DNA of 64,000 nucleotides. It comes from UBA9926 sp913064795 (lineage in GTDB: Bacteria > Pseudomonadota > Gammaproteobacteria > Pseudomonadales > Azotimanducaceae). How positions within the stretch are numbered: the stretch's first letter is position 1; each line of letters opens with the position of its first letter. The stretch spans positions 310,001 to 374,000 of the forward strand of contig JBJKZD010000009.1 of assembly GCA_045560765.1 (NCBI GenBank), read 5' to 3'. The position numbers and the translations under genes are program-made. The notes below the pieces were generated by a model. It had not been told where the DNA came from. It did no database searches and saw only the letters and a program-made list of their open reading frames with translations. Below are positions 16,669-25,364 of this stretch, in pieces.

Positions 16669-18288
16669 GTGAACTTTCTCGGCAAATCGGTCTCTGGGCC
16701 CTTCACCATTCCATCAGGTATTGTGACCACTGCGACACCTATTCTGCAGAGATTTATGCGCGACATTCCTGCCGTCGGGGTCCTCACCACCAAAAGTATT
16801 GGCCCAGACCCTCGTCTTGGTAATCGAGAGCCCATTCTGAGTCAGTATGCACCGGGCAACTTCGTCAATGCTGTCGGCCTCACCAATCCAGGCATGACGA
16901 TGTCGGCGAAGCTGCTTGAAGCGCTGGAGGTGCCTGAGGACAAATTTCTATTGACCTCTATATTCGGCGCTAACCTTGATGAGTTTGTTGCTGTTGCTCG
17001 ATGTCTTGCGCCTTTTTCAGATGGTCTAGAACTCAACCTGTCCTGTCCGCACGCAAAAGGTTATGGGATGGCCATGGGTCAAGATCCAGCTCTGGTTCAC
17101 GATATCGTCAAAGCTGTAAAAGCCGCGGTAGACATTCCGGTTGTGCCTAAACTCACGCCCAACACAGATCGCATCCAAGAGATTGCCTTAGCGGCCATTG
17201 AAGCCGGTGCTGATGCCCTTTGCGCCATCAACACCGTAGGACCAGGATTCACCAGCGCCTTCGGTGAACCCGTGCTCAGCAATGGTGCTGGCGGCATGTC
17301 CGGTAAAGGTATTTTACCCATTGCCCTCAAATGCATTCGGGACATTCGTGCCGTCTCAGACCTGCCCCTTATCGGCTGCGGCGGGGTCAGCGCTGCGAAA
17401 GACGTCGCAGCGATACAGGCTGCAGGGGCTTCCATTATTGGCGTGGGCTCAGCCCTCACCGGCATGACGACAAAAGAAATCGAAGTCTACTTCGACACCC
17501 TCAGCCGCGACCTTGATGAACAGACAGAGAAGGCTGAGCGTCAGATAAAATATGACACCGATATGGACTTCAAGCCGGTGACGCTGCTCAGCAACGAAAC
17601 CGTTTGCAATGACATTACCTTACTGACGTTCCAAGAGGACATCGACGTTAAAGCCGGGGAGTTTGTCTTCCTTTGGATCCCCGGACTCGGAGAAAAACCG
17701 TTCTCCGCACTGTGCGATAAACCGTTAACCCTGGTGGCGATTGATGTCGGCGCATTCACAAAAGAGCTCATGACCTTAGCTCCAGGAGCCAAAACCTATA
17801 TTCGAGGCCCTCACGGCCAAGCCGTGACTCCGGGGCCGGATCAAACCGTAATCGCCGTCGCCGGAGGCACTGGGCTTGCAGCAGTCTATCAAATCGCCCG
17901 AGATTTTCCGGGGGCAGAGATATTCACAGGGGCTAGGACAGCTGAACGGCTTTACTACCTCGATGAATGCCATAAAATCGCAAACGTACACGTGGCCACC
18001 GACGATGGCACCGCCGGATTCGAGGGGCGAGTGACCGAAGATCTCGCGCAGTACCTCGCAAACCTTGATCCAGCAGCCCTAAAAAACCTTGTCTTTTATA
18101 ACTGTGGACCGGAACCGATGGTCCACGCTGCGATCGACGTCCAACGTCGATTTGTCACCGAGGATCAGATCTTCAGCGCCATCGACTATCTCACAAAATG
18201 TGGTGTTGGCATTTGCGGCGCCTGCGCTGCACCCGATGGCCAGCGGATTTGTGTCGATGGCCCGTTTTTGAGTGCCGCATCACTTTAA
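16669..18288 (+). CDS. fused dihydroorotate dehydrogenase (PyrD-like) and electron-transfer subunit (PyrK-like)
   Basis: The 539-residue fusion has two parts. Residues 1-290 are a class-1 DHODH-like FMN barrel: TTKSIGPDPRLGNREP, ELNLSCPH with the class-1 catalytic Cys126, PKLTPN, and GCGGV/GVGSAL phosphate-binding loops. Residues 300-539 are a PyrK-like ferredoxin-reductase module: FAD motif RGPHG (379-383), NAD motif AGGTGLA (398-404), CGPEPM (479-484), and a 2Fe-2S motif with Cys511, 516, 519 and 528. In class 1B enzymes these are separate PyrD and PyrK chains using NAD. The start is GTG. The enzyme may oxidise dihydroorotate or another cyclic substrate such as a dihydropyrimidine; no other pyr gene is nearby. 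Confidence 0.9.
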   Translation: MNFLGKSVSGPFTIPSGIVTTATPILQRFMRDIPAVGVLTTKSIGPDPRLGNREPILSQYAPGNFVNAVGLTNPGMTMSAKLLEALEVPEDKFLLTSIFGANLDEFVAVARCLAPFSDGLELNLSCPHAKGYGMAMGQDPALVHDIVKAVKAAVDIPVVPKLTPNTDRIQEIALAAIEAGADALCAINTVGPGFTSAFGEPVLSNGAGGMSGKGILPIALKCIRDIRAVSDLPLIGCGGVSAAKDVAAIQAAGASIIGVGSALTGMTTKEIEVYFDTLSRDLDEQTEKAERQIKYDTDMDFKPVTLLSNETVCNDITLLTFQEDIDVKAGEFVFLWIPGLGEKPFSALCDKPLTLVAIDVGAFTKELMTLAPGAKTYIRGPHGQAVTPGPDQTVIAVAGGTGLAAVYQIARDFPGAEIFTGARTAERLYYLDECHKIANVHVATDDGTAGFEGRVTEDLAQYLANLDPAALKNLVFYNCGPEPMVHAAIDVQRRFVTEDQIFSAIDYLTKCGVGICGACAAPDGQRICVDGPFLSAASL

Positions 18289-18601
18289 AATGGCGCGACC
18301 CTGAGTGCGACGACAGTTTCTCGGGCTACACATCTTTGGGTGCGAATTTGGCCGGTGCTGGCTTGACCTTCGCGCCGCCAGCCTCAAGCGCCGCCATGAT
18401 CGATCTTGAACCACCCCTCACGACGCGCTCAAAGCCCAGCTTTCTCGCCGTCCTTGCAGCATTCCCCAGGTTTCCGCTGATTGGAGTCTTATTTGCAGAG
18501 CTTGGGATCGGCCTTCGAATGGCCCTGCCTCAGCCATAACCCCATCCTCAATCCAACATTGTCATGGTATGCTCAAACCGCTTGAACCCAAGGTCTTAAT
18601 T
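18289..18601. other. spacer with a short protein-like frame on the minus strand
   Basis: This 313-bp gap is upstream of the first Baeyer-Villiger monooxygenase. The minus strand is open from 18529 to a stop at 18326 and reads ISGNLGNAARTARKLGFERV followed by MAALEAGGAKVKPAPAKFAP. It looks protein-like, with a faint resemblance to the C-terminus of rhodanese-type domains. It has no good upstream start: ATG at 18397 or GTG at 18421 only. It may be a small gene, a gene remnant or chance. Confidence 0.25.
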
Positions 18602-20416
18602 ATGTCCCAAACGCAGCCATCCCCTATCGATCCCGCAGAAAAAGCAGCGCTTCAGAAAAAATATTTAGCGGAGCGAGATAAACGACTCCGGGCCGATGGC
18701 AACGCGCAGTATATTCAGATCACGAATCAATTCGAGCATTATCTGGAGGATCCCTACACCCCGGTTCAATCCCGAGAGCCGCTCAAGGACCATGTCACCT
18801 TTTCTTTTGTTGGCGGAGGCTTCGCCGGCCTCGTCACCGGCGCCCGGCTCAAGGAGCTGGGTATCGAAGACGTTCGAATTATTGAAAAAGGTGGCGATTT
18901 TGGCGGCACCTGGTATTGGAATCGTTACCCCGGCGCACAATGTGATACGGCCTCGTTTGTTTACATGCCGCTCCTCGAAGAAACCGGCCACATGCCGACC
19001 GAGAAGTACGCCCATGCACCCGAAATTCTTGCTCACTGCCAAAACATCGGGAATCAATTTAACTTGTACGACCAAGCGCTTTTTCACACGGTTGTCACTG
19101 ACCTGAGATGGCTCGATGAGCAACGCGTTTGGCAGATCAAAACCAACCGCGGGGATTGTTTTACCAGCCAATTCATCGGCCTCGGCACAGGCCCGCTGCA
19201 CGTCCCAAAATTACCGGGCATTCCTGGCATCGAAAGCTTTAAAGGACACACTTTCCACACCAGCCGATGGGACTACAACTATACCGGGGGCAATCCAGAG
19301 GGCGGCCTGATGACGGGTCTGCAGGACAAACGGGTCGGCATTATTGGCACCGGCGCCACCAGCGTGCAGTGCGTTCCGCATTTGGCCAAGGCCTGCCAAT
19401 CCCTCGCCGTCTTCCAAAGGACACCATCATCTGTTGATATCCGGGATAATCAACCCACCGATCCGCAGTGGTTTGAGGAGATCGCAACCGAGGGCTGGCA
19501 GCAACGATGGCTTGAAAACTTTACCGCCAACCAAACCGGCGGAATGGCCAAGGAAGATCTTGTAAAAGATGGTTGGACCGATTTATCCAGACGCATCCGG
19601 GAGCGAATTGGATCCTTGCCTCAAGATGAACGGACACCAAAGAATATGATGTTGGCCTGGGAGGATTCGGATTTCGAAAAAATGAACGAAATCAGAGCTC
19701 GAGTTGATGCCATTGTGAACGATCCAAAGACAGCTGACGGACTCAAAGCCTGGTACCGTCAGCTATGTAAGCGACCCTGCTTTCATGATGAGTATCTCGA
19801 TAGCTACAATCAACCCGGCGTCGAACTCGTCCATACCGATGGTCAAGGCGTCTCGGAGATCACCGAAACCGGCGTTGTTGCCAATGGCAAAGAATACCCT
19901 CTCGACTGTCTCATTTATGCCTCTGGGTTTGAGGTAGGTACCGAATACAAGCGCCGTGCTGGGTTTGACTTGACGGGAAGAGGCGGCCTGAAACTGTCTG
20001 ATCACTGGCAAGGGGGTATGCGCACGAAGCATGGCACCCATGCCCACGGATTTCCGAATGCGTTTATCGTTCAACCCACTCAAGGGGCAAATCTTATCTC
20101 GAATGTGCCGCACAACCTGACAGAGTCCGGCCAGACCATTGCCTGTATCGTCAAACATGCCATCGAGGGTGGCTACCGCGAGGTCGAAGTAACCGAAGAA
20201 GCCGAAACAGCCTGGCTTGAACTGTTACTCTCAGGTCCTGGGCGAATGCTTGGCGCGCAGGACTGCACGCCGGGTTATTACAATAATGAAGGCCAAGCTC
20301 CAGGACCAGGGGCTGAGTATCACGTGGGTTATCCCCATGGTGCATCTGCTTACTTCGACTACCTGAGGGAATGGCGTTCAAGCGGAGCCTTTGACGGTTT
20401 AGCCTTTAAGACTTAA
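18602..20416 (+). CDS. flavin-containing Baeyer-Villiger type monooxygenase
   Basis: This FAD/NADPH monooxygenase has 604 residues and would insert oxygen into a ketone to give an ester or lactone. It shows the first Rossmann motif (FVGGGFAGLVTGARL), EKGGDFGGTWYWNRYPGA, the type I fingerprint FKGHTFHTSRWDY (form FxGxxxHxxxWD), the second nucleotide motif IIGTGATSVQCVP and the C-terminal DCTPGYYNNEGQ. An extended N-terminus (about 65 residues before the FAD motif) matches the cyclohexanone/phenylacetone-type subgroup. I chose the ATG at 18602 (MSQTQPSP) with AAGG upstream. Its closest visible relative is the gene at 61789-63609. The final codons overlap the first unit of the 17-bp repeat array. 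Confidence 0.95.
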   Translation: MSQTQPSPIDPAEKAALQKKYLAERDKRLRADGNAQYIQITNQFEHYLEDPYTPVQSREPLKDHVTFSFVGGGFAGLVTGARLKELGIEDVRIIEKGGDFGGTWYWNRYPGAQCDTASFVYMPLLEETGHMPTEKYAHAPEILAHCQNIGNQFNLYDQALFHTVVTDLRWLDEQRVWQIKTNRGDCFTSQFIGLGTGPLHVPKLPGIPGIESFKGHTFHTSRWDYNYTGGNPEGGLMTGLQDKRVGIIGTGATSVQCVPHLAKACQSLAVFQRTPSSVDIRDNQPTDPQWFEEIATEGWQQRWLENFTANQTGGMAKEDLVKDGWTDLSRRIRERIGSLPQDERTPKNMMLAWEDSDFEKMNEIRARVDAIVNDPKTADGLKAWYRQLCKRPCFHDEYLDSYNQPGVELVHTDGQGVSEITETGVVANGKEYPLDCLIYASGFEVGTEYKRRAGFDLTGRGGLKLSDHWQGGMRTKHGTHAHGFPNAFIVQPTQGANLISNVPHNLTESGQTIACIVKHAIEGGYREVEVTEEAETAWLELLLSGPGRMLGAQDCTPGYYNNEGQAPGPGAEYHVGYPHGASAYFDYLREWRSSGAFDGLAFKT

Positions 20417-20558
20417 TGGCGCTTACGACTGAATAAGGTTTACGATTGAATAAGGTTTACGGTTGAATAGCGTTTGCGGCTAAACAGGGTTTACGACTCA
20501 ATAGCTTTTACCACCCAATAGCCTTTACAACCCAATAGCTATTACAACTCATTAGCCC
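20406..20558. repeat. 17-bp tandem repeat array, 9 degenerate copies
   Basis: Nine units of exactly 17 bp run without gaps: 20406-20422, 20423-20439, 20440-20456, 20457-20473, 20474-20490, 20491-20507, 20508-20524, 20525-20541 and 20542-20558. The consensus is close to TTACGACTCAATAAGGT. Neighbouring copies are more alike than distant ones. The first copy includes the last codons and stop of the monooxygenase gene, and the array ends 6 bp before the stop of the convergent GH3 gene, so it fills the spacer. No dyad symmetry is obvious within the unit. Confidence 0.9.
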
Positions 20559-20564
20559 CAACCC

Positions 20565-23015
20565 TCACGCGCTCGCGAAATCGATAGAGCTCGACAGGGT
20601 TAATTCGGCCGCTGAGGCACCAATGCACAGTTCACAGGTTCCAGGTTCTGACCTAAACATTTGTGCCTCAACATCCCAATAACTGAGTCGGTCCGCGGCA
20701 ATATCACAAACGACACGGACCGTCTCACCAGGGGACAACACCACTTTTTCAAAGCCTACCAACGTTAGCGCGGGACGCTGCACCGGGCTGTTGAGGTATT
20801 TGACGTAGACCTGAATCACATCCTGGCCCTTAACAGAACCGGTATTGGTCACGTCTAACGACACCCGGGCGCCCCCGTGCTCACCCAGTTTGGATACAAC
20901 AAGGTTGGCATATCCGAAACGGGTATAAGACAAGCCGTGTCCGAAAGCAAAGAGCGGGGCGTGATTGCGTGCTGCGTAACCCCGGTAACCGATCTCAAGA
21001 CCCTCGCCGTACGCTACCTGGCCATTGGAACCAGGATAATGTCCCGCCGCAGGCATATCCTCGATTGCCCTTGGAAACGATAACGGCAATCGTCCAGACG
21101 GATTGATCGCCCCAAAAATGACATCGACCAGCGCACGACCTAGCTCCTGACCCGCAAACCAGCACTGCAGAATGGCCGGGGCAGCGGGCTCCCAGGGCAT
21201 CGCGATCGGGGCGCCGCTGTTGTTGATAATGACGGTATTGGGATTGACTGCCAGCACGCGCTCGATCAACGCATCCTGATCACCAGGCAGATCAAGACTG
21301 TCTCGGTCATGACCTTCTGTCTCCCAGTCGTCGTTCGTGCCGACCATCAAAAGACACGCGTCAGAAGCCGCTGCTAATGCCACCGCCTCGGAAATCGGGT
21401 CTTCAAACTGGGGCTCTAAAATTCCGTACCGCAGTCCCTTAAACATTGCTTCTGGATTCGCCTCGAAGACCATCTCCAAAAAGATTTCTTCTCCCGCCTC
21501 AAGGAATAACTCCGCTCGAACCTCGCGGGTTCCCTGCATAAAAAAAGCATCCCCTGGTTCTGGTGCGGTCCAATTATCAATCATCTCTTGACCGTTGACC
21601 GACATCCGGCAGCGACCCGTCGACAACAGCCCAAAGGTATACCGGCCTGAACTCTCGCACCGGTAATAGCCTTCGAGCGTCATGGCCTTAGCGGCACCCG
21701 CAAGAAGCGATGCATGAACCGTCGATTGGCCAATGACGCGCTCGCGAATCAAGTCTTGCTGGGCGGTATCTCTGAAAAATTTTACGCGCAGCCCTGGAGC
21801 CGTTTGGGAATCGCCCCCTTGGGTCGGCGAGAGCAATGCCGCTTCCGGGGGCGGTATGTACTTATAAGTGGGACAGCCTGTCTGCCAGGCAATCTCCATA
21901 TTGGGAAAGCGATCGGACAAGGCGCCAAGTGGCGTACTCACGTAATGAGGTTTTAATGATGATGAACCGCCGCCCATGATTCGAAACTGCTTCACATTCG
22001 GCCCAATGACCGCCAGCTTTTGTATGCTATTTGCCTGAAGGGGAAGCACGCCTTCATTTTTCAGCAATACCATGCCCTCTGCTGCGGTTTGATAGGCCAC
22101 CGAGCGATGCGTCTCGGCATCAATACTGGACTCTGGTTTCTCCTCAGGATCGTCAAACCGTCCGCTCCACACCAGTACGCGCAGCAAACGCCGCACTTTG
22201 TCATCAATCACAGTTTCGGGCACATCTCCAGTATCCACCGCACTGCGCAAAGCCGATCCCCAAACTTGACTCGGTCCAGGCATTTCCAAATCTAAGCCGC
22301 CAAGAGCATTGGGAATCGTTTCCTTTGCGGCAAACCAATCGGAAATGACCAGTCCCTCAAATCCCCATTCACCTTTCAAGGTTTCATTCAACAGACCGTG
22401 GTGGGAACAAGCGTAAACACCGTTAATTCGGTTATAAGCCGCCATCAATGTCCAAGGCTGACTCTTTTCAATCGCGATTTGAAAAGGCTTTAAATAGACT
22501 TCCCGAAGCGTGCGCTCGTCAAGCTCAACAGAAATGGTGTGTCGTTCAAATTCTGAATCATTACAGACAAAATGCTTTAAGCAGGCCCCAACACCCTGGC
22601 TTTGCACCCCGGTTGTGAACGCGGCAGCGAGCTCTCCGGAGAGCACCGGGTCTTCCGAATAGCACTCAAAATTGCGCCCTCCCAAGGGCGTGCGATGGAG
22701 ATTAATGGTTGGACCCAACACCACTTGGACATCTTTTGACTTGGCCTCCTCCGCGATCGCAACGCCCGTCATTTCGATCAGCGCTCGGTTCCAAGTCGCG
22801 CCCATACAGATACCCACCGGGAAAGACGCCGCGCTACTACCCCCATCGCCTCTGACCCCATTGGGTCCATCGCTCATCTTAAGGACGGGGATCCCCTGTT
22901 CTGGGATGGGCTGGGTTCGCCAGAGACTTGCACCGGAGACCAGCGTAATTTTTTGATCCAAGGACAATCCCTCGATCATCGACTCTATCAATAAAGCATC
23001 TGCTTCTTTTTTCAT
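20565..23015 (-). CDS. glycoside hydrolase family 3 beta-glucosidase-like protein with PA14 domain
   Basis: The 816-residue GH3 enzyme removes terminal beta-linked sugars. The barrel domain shows MSDGPNGVRG, KHFVCNDSEFERHT and the nucleophile Asp226 in GLVISDWFA. The second alpha/beta domain contains DACLLMVGTNDDWETEGHDR. A PA14 insert (about residues 400-540, containing YYRCESSGRYTFGLLSTGRC) probably binds sugar. The C-terminal FnIII-like domain has VSLDVTNTGSVKGQDVIQVYV. I see no signal peptide, so a cytoplasmic location is likely. The ATG at 23015 is preferred to an upstream TTG, and GGGA lies upstream. It follows the response regulator gene by 109 bp on the same strand. Confidence 0.95.
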   Translation of the reverse strand: MKKEADALLIESMIEGLSLDQKITLVSGASLWRTQPIPEQGIPVLKMSDGPNGVRGDGGSSAASFPVGICMGATWNRALIEMTGVAIAEEAKSKDVQVVLGPTINLHRTPLGGRNFECYSEDPVLSGELAAAFTTGVQSQGVGACLKHFVCNDSEFERHTISVELDERTLREVYLKPFQIAIEKSQPWTLMAAYNRINGVYACSHHGLLNETLKGEWGFEGLVISDWFAAKETIPNALGGLDLEMPGPSQVWGSALRSAVDTGDVPETVIDDKVRRLLRVLVWSGRFDDPEEKPESSIDAETHRSVAYQTAAEGMVLLKNEGVLPLQANSIQKLAVIGPNVKQFRIMGGGSSSLKPHYVSTPLGALSDRFPNMEIAWQTGCPTYKYIPPPEAALLSPTQGGDSQTAPGLRVKFFRDTAQQDLIRERVIGQSTVHASLLAGAAKAMTLEGYYRCESSGRYTFGLLSTGRCRMSVNGQEMIDNWTAPEPGDAFFMQGTREVRAELFLEAGEEIFLEMVFEANPEAMFKGLRYGILEPQFEDPISEAVALAAASDACLLMVGTNDDWETEGHDRDSLDLPGDQDALIERVLAVNPNTVIINNSGAPIAMPWEPAAPAILQCWFAGQELGRALVDVIFGAINPSGRLPLSFPRAIEDMPAAGHYPGSNGQVAYGEGLEIGYRGYAARNHAPLFAFGHGLSYTRFGYANLVVSKLGEHGGARVSLDVTNTGSVKGQDVIQVYVKYLNSPVQRPALTLVGFEKVVLSPGETVRVVCDIAADRLSYWDVEAQMFRSEPGTCELCIGASAAELTLSSSIDFASA

Positions 23016-23124
23016 GCTCAATCCCAAATTCCTGACACCGTGTCCTAACGCTCACTTTCGACCGCTCTAAGATCCATCGGCTGATTCCAAAGACGAGACG
23101 CCCTGATACCCTCAGGCCACGGCC

Positions 23125-23853
23125 CTAGGTCCAGCCCCCAATCACCCTAAAGCTGGTTTTCTCTAAATTTTTTTCAAGTTCCCACATCCGATGAACTCTC
23201 GCTTCATTCAGAGTGAATCCAGCTGACAACAAAACAGTGCCGTTTTTCGTTTTGATGTCCTCAGCCAACTGCATGTCAGAGCGAAGCTGAAACAGAGAAA
23301 CCAAGGTGTACTTTTCATCCCGTTCAAGGGGGATGTGTTGGGATTGGTGGGATTGCCCTAAAGAGGGGCCAGCCCCCTCCAGAGCCACCTGTTCCAGATC
23401 GATCACAACCTCTGAATAAGGGTGCCCGGGCATCTCAACAATTGTTTCTGACAAGGCAATGAGCAGACGCTTGATCAGCATGGGTGTTTTGAACGGTTTC
23501 TGAACGAACCCGTTGGCATCAAGTCGCATTGCGGCGACTAAAACCGCTTCCTCCTCGAGACTTGTCACGATAACGCATGGCAAGTGCGCAGGCGCGCCAG
23601 AGCGCCCCATCCGAATCTGTTTTAGCATCGACAGACCATCCAAACTAGGCATTTGCACGTCTGAAATCACCAGATCCACAGCTTGCTCTTCCAGGACGGC
23701 CAGCGCTTCACCGCCGTGATTCGCCCTAACCACCGATTCGATACCGAGCATATTGAGCAGCTTTTCAAGCACTCCCAAAATGAACCCGTCGTCATCAACA
23801 ATCAACACGCGCTTGCGTTCAAAACTATCTAAAAACTCGAAATCTATCGTCAC
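23125..23853 (-). CDS. orphan response regulator
   Basis: The 242-residue protein has an N-terminal receiver domain (about residues 14-135): acidic pocket Asp20-22, phosphoacceptor Asp65 in LVISDVQMPSLDG, the switch Thr97 in VIVTS and Lys119 in FVQKPF. The C-terminal 100 residues contain LRSDMQLAEDIKTKNGTVLLSAGFTLNEA, a motif often found next to receiver domains in HD-GYP and related signalling proteins. The HD-GYP catalytic domain itself is absent. There is no histidine kinase nearby. The start is GTG with AAGGG close upstream. It lies upstream of the GH3 gene and diverges from the luciferase-like gene. The output mechanism is unknown. Confidence 0.9.
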   Translation of the reverse strand: MTIDFEFLDSFERKRVLIVDDDGFILGVLEKLLNMLGIESVVRANHGGEALAVLEEQAVDLVISDVQMPSLDGLSMLKQIRMGRSGAPAHLPCVIVTSLEEEAVLVAAMRLDANGFVQKPFKTPMLIKRLLIALSETIVEMPGHPYSEVVIDLEQVALEGAGPSLGQSHQSQHIPLERDEKYTLVSLFQLRSDMQLAEDIKTKNGTVLLSAGFTLNEARVHRMWELEKNLEKTSFRVIGGWT

Positions 23854-23977
23854 AACCCTTGTCCTTCACCTTCGACGATTGGGCGCCTAGCAGAGATGCA
23901 CCGACACCTCTATAACTCTTGCTCGACTTATGCGAGCCTTGATGGACTATAACATGCTGAACACAGAGGAGACGGCG

Positions 23978-24895
23978 TTGAAAATAGGCATCAATGGAAC
24001 TGGGCTAGTACAGCGCGCTTCGATCGAGGACATCAGACAAGACGCAGAGCAGGCAGCGCTGGAGGGCTTTGACAGTTATTGGCTTGCTGAACACCCAAGC
24101 GGGGGCTTTGACGCCTTGACGGTGCTTAGCCTCGTTGGCGCAACCGTCACTGAACTCGAACTCGGTACGGCGATTGTACCCACGTTTCCAAGACACCCAA
24201 TGACCCTCGCTGGCCAAACGCTGACCGCCCACCAAGCCTGCCAAGGCAGATTAACCCTTGGCATTGGTCTATCCCACAAGGTCATGATGGAGGCAATGGG
24301 ACTGCCTTTTGAAAAACCCATCGGTCATCTCAGAGACTATCTCTCAATTCTGATGGCCCTGCTTGAAACAGGGCAAGTCTCCCACCAGGGCGCCCACTAC
24401 AGCTGTGAGGGGACGTTCTTCCAAAAGCCCGCACACCCCCCGGAAGTGCTTGTCGCTGCGCTCGGTCCTCAAGCGCTCAAAGTTGCGGGCCACCGTACCA
24501 ACGGCACGACCCTCGCCTGGGTAGGCCCCAAAACCGTCGCGAGCCACATCAAACCAAAACTTTCTCAGGCTGCGGAACGAGCCGGACGCCCTGCTCCTAG
24601 AATCCTGGCAACGCTCCCCATTTGCGTTACCGATCAACCTGATCGCATTCGCACCCTGATCACTCAGCGTCTGTCTTTTTACGCCGAACTCCCCTCCTAT
24701 CGGGCCATGTTTGATCGAGAGGGCGTCGAGCATCCGGGCGATCTCGCACTGGTTGGATCTGCAGCGCAGGTGAGCGATCAGCTCGAAAGACTCGCTGCCG
24801 CTGGGGTGACCGACTATGCTGCGTCGATTTTTGCCACTCAGCCGGAGGAGCAAGCCAACACCCGTGCGCTGCTCACCCAACACATCCAGCATTAG
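23978..24895 (+). CDS. LLM class F420-dependent-type oxidoreductase
   Basis: This luciferase-like TIM-barrel oxidoreductase has 305 residues. The sequence (KIGINGTGLVQ, YWLAEHPSGGFDALTVLSLVGA, LGTAIVPTFPRHPMTLAGQT, GRLTLGIGLSHK) matches the TIGR03564-type group, whose members are predicted to use F420. The start is a TTG at 23978: GAGGAG lies seven bases upstream and the protein then begins MKIGI like its relatives, whereas the upstream ATG codons at 23930, 23942 and 23954 have no such site. It is transcribed away from the response regulator gene. The substrate is unknown. Confidence 0.9.
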   Translation: MKIGINGTGLVQRASIEDIRQDAEQAALEGFDSYWLAEHPSGGFDALTVLSLVGATVTELELGTAIVPTFPRHPMTLAGQTLTAHQACQGRLTLGIGLSHKVMMEAMGLPFEKPIGHLRDYLSILMALLETGQVSHQGAHYSCEGTFFQKPAHPPEVLVAALGPQALKVAGHRTNGTTLAWVGPKTVASHIKPKLSQAAERAGRPAPRILATLPICVTDQPDRIRTLITQRLSFYAELPSYRAMFDREGVEHPGDLALVGSAAQVSDQLERLAAAGVTDYAASIFATQPEEQANTRALLTQHIQH

Positions 24896-25364
24896 CGGCC
24901 ATCAAGTAGTGCAGGCTCGTCCAGCAGATCAGGCGTCACACGCCTAGCTTGGCGCGCCTAAGCAGAAGAAAATAACTAAGACCAAGCGCTAAAAGCTAGG
25001 CACTGAGAACTAAGAACTGAGAGGACTGGCAGATAAATCAGAAATCCGCGATCAAGCCTCCCAAGGCTGTCTTCGCCTTGAAAGCCCACCCCTCCGAGTT
25101 TCAGGCCAGTGCAACCCACAAGATCAAGCCACTTTTTTTGGCGTCATTGAAGCATCGCCAGGATGAGTTCACGTATCCGGGCAGGTAACACCGGACTCGA
25201 CTCCGGCTACTTTGCGCCCCGGCTACTCGAAGCCCCTCCCAATTGTTGATTCCTTACAGAGCACGGCCTCCCTCAAGGCGTGAGCCTGCAAGATTGATTC
25301 ACCCAGCATCAAGAGAAGTCGATATACTGACTCCATTCAAGGCCGCTGAAAGAGCGAGGACCCC
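24896..25364. other. intergenic spacer with a heptamer repeat
   Basis: This is 469 bp without a recognisable gene. It contains three tandem heptamers (ACTGAGA, ACTAAGA, ACTGAGA) at 25002-25022 and related GCTAAAAGCTAGG-like strings just before. It lies between two plus-strand genes, so the amine oxidase promoter should be in its right half. I see no hairpin with a T-tract. Confidence 0.45.
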
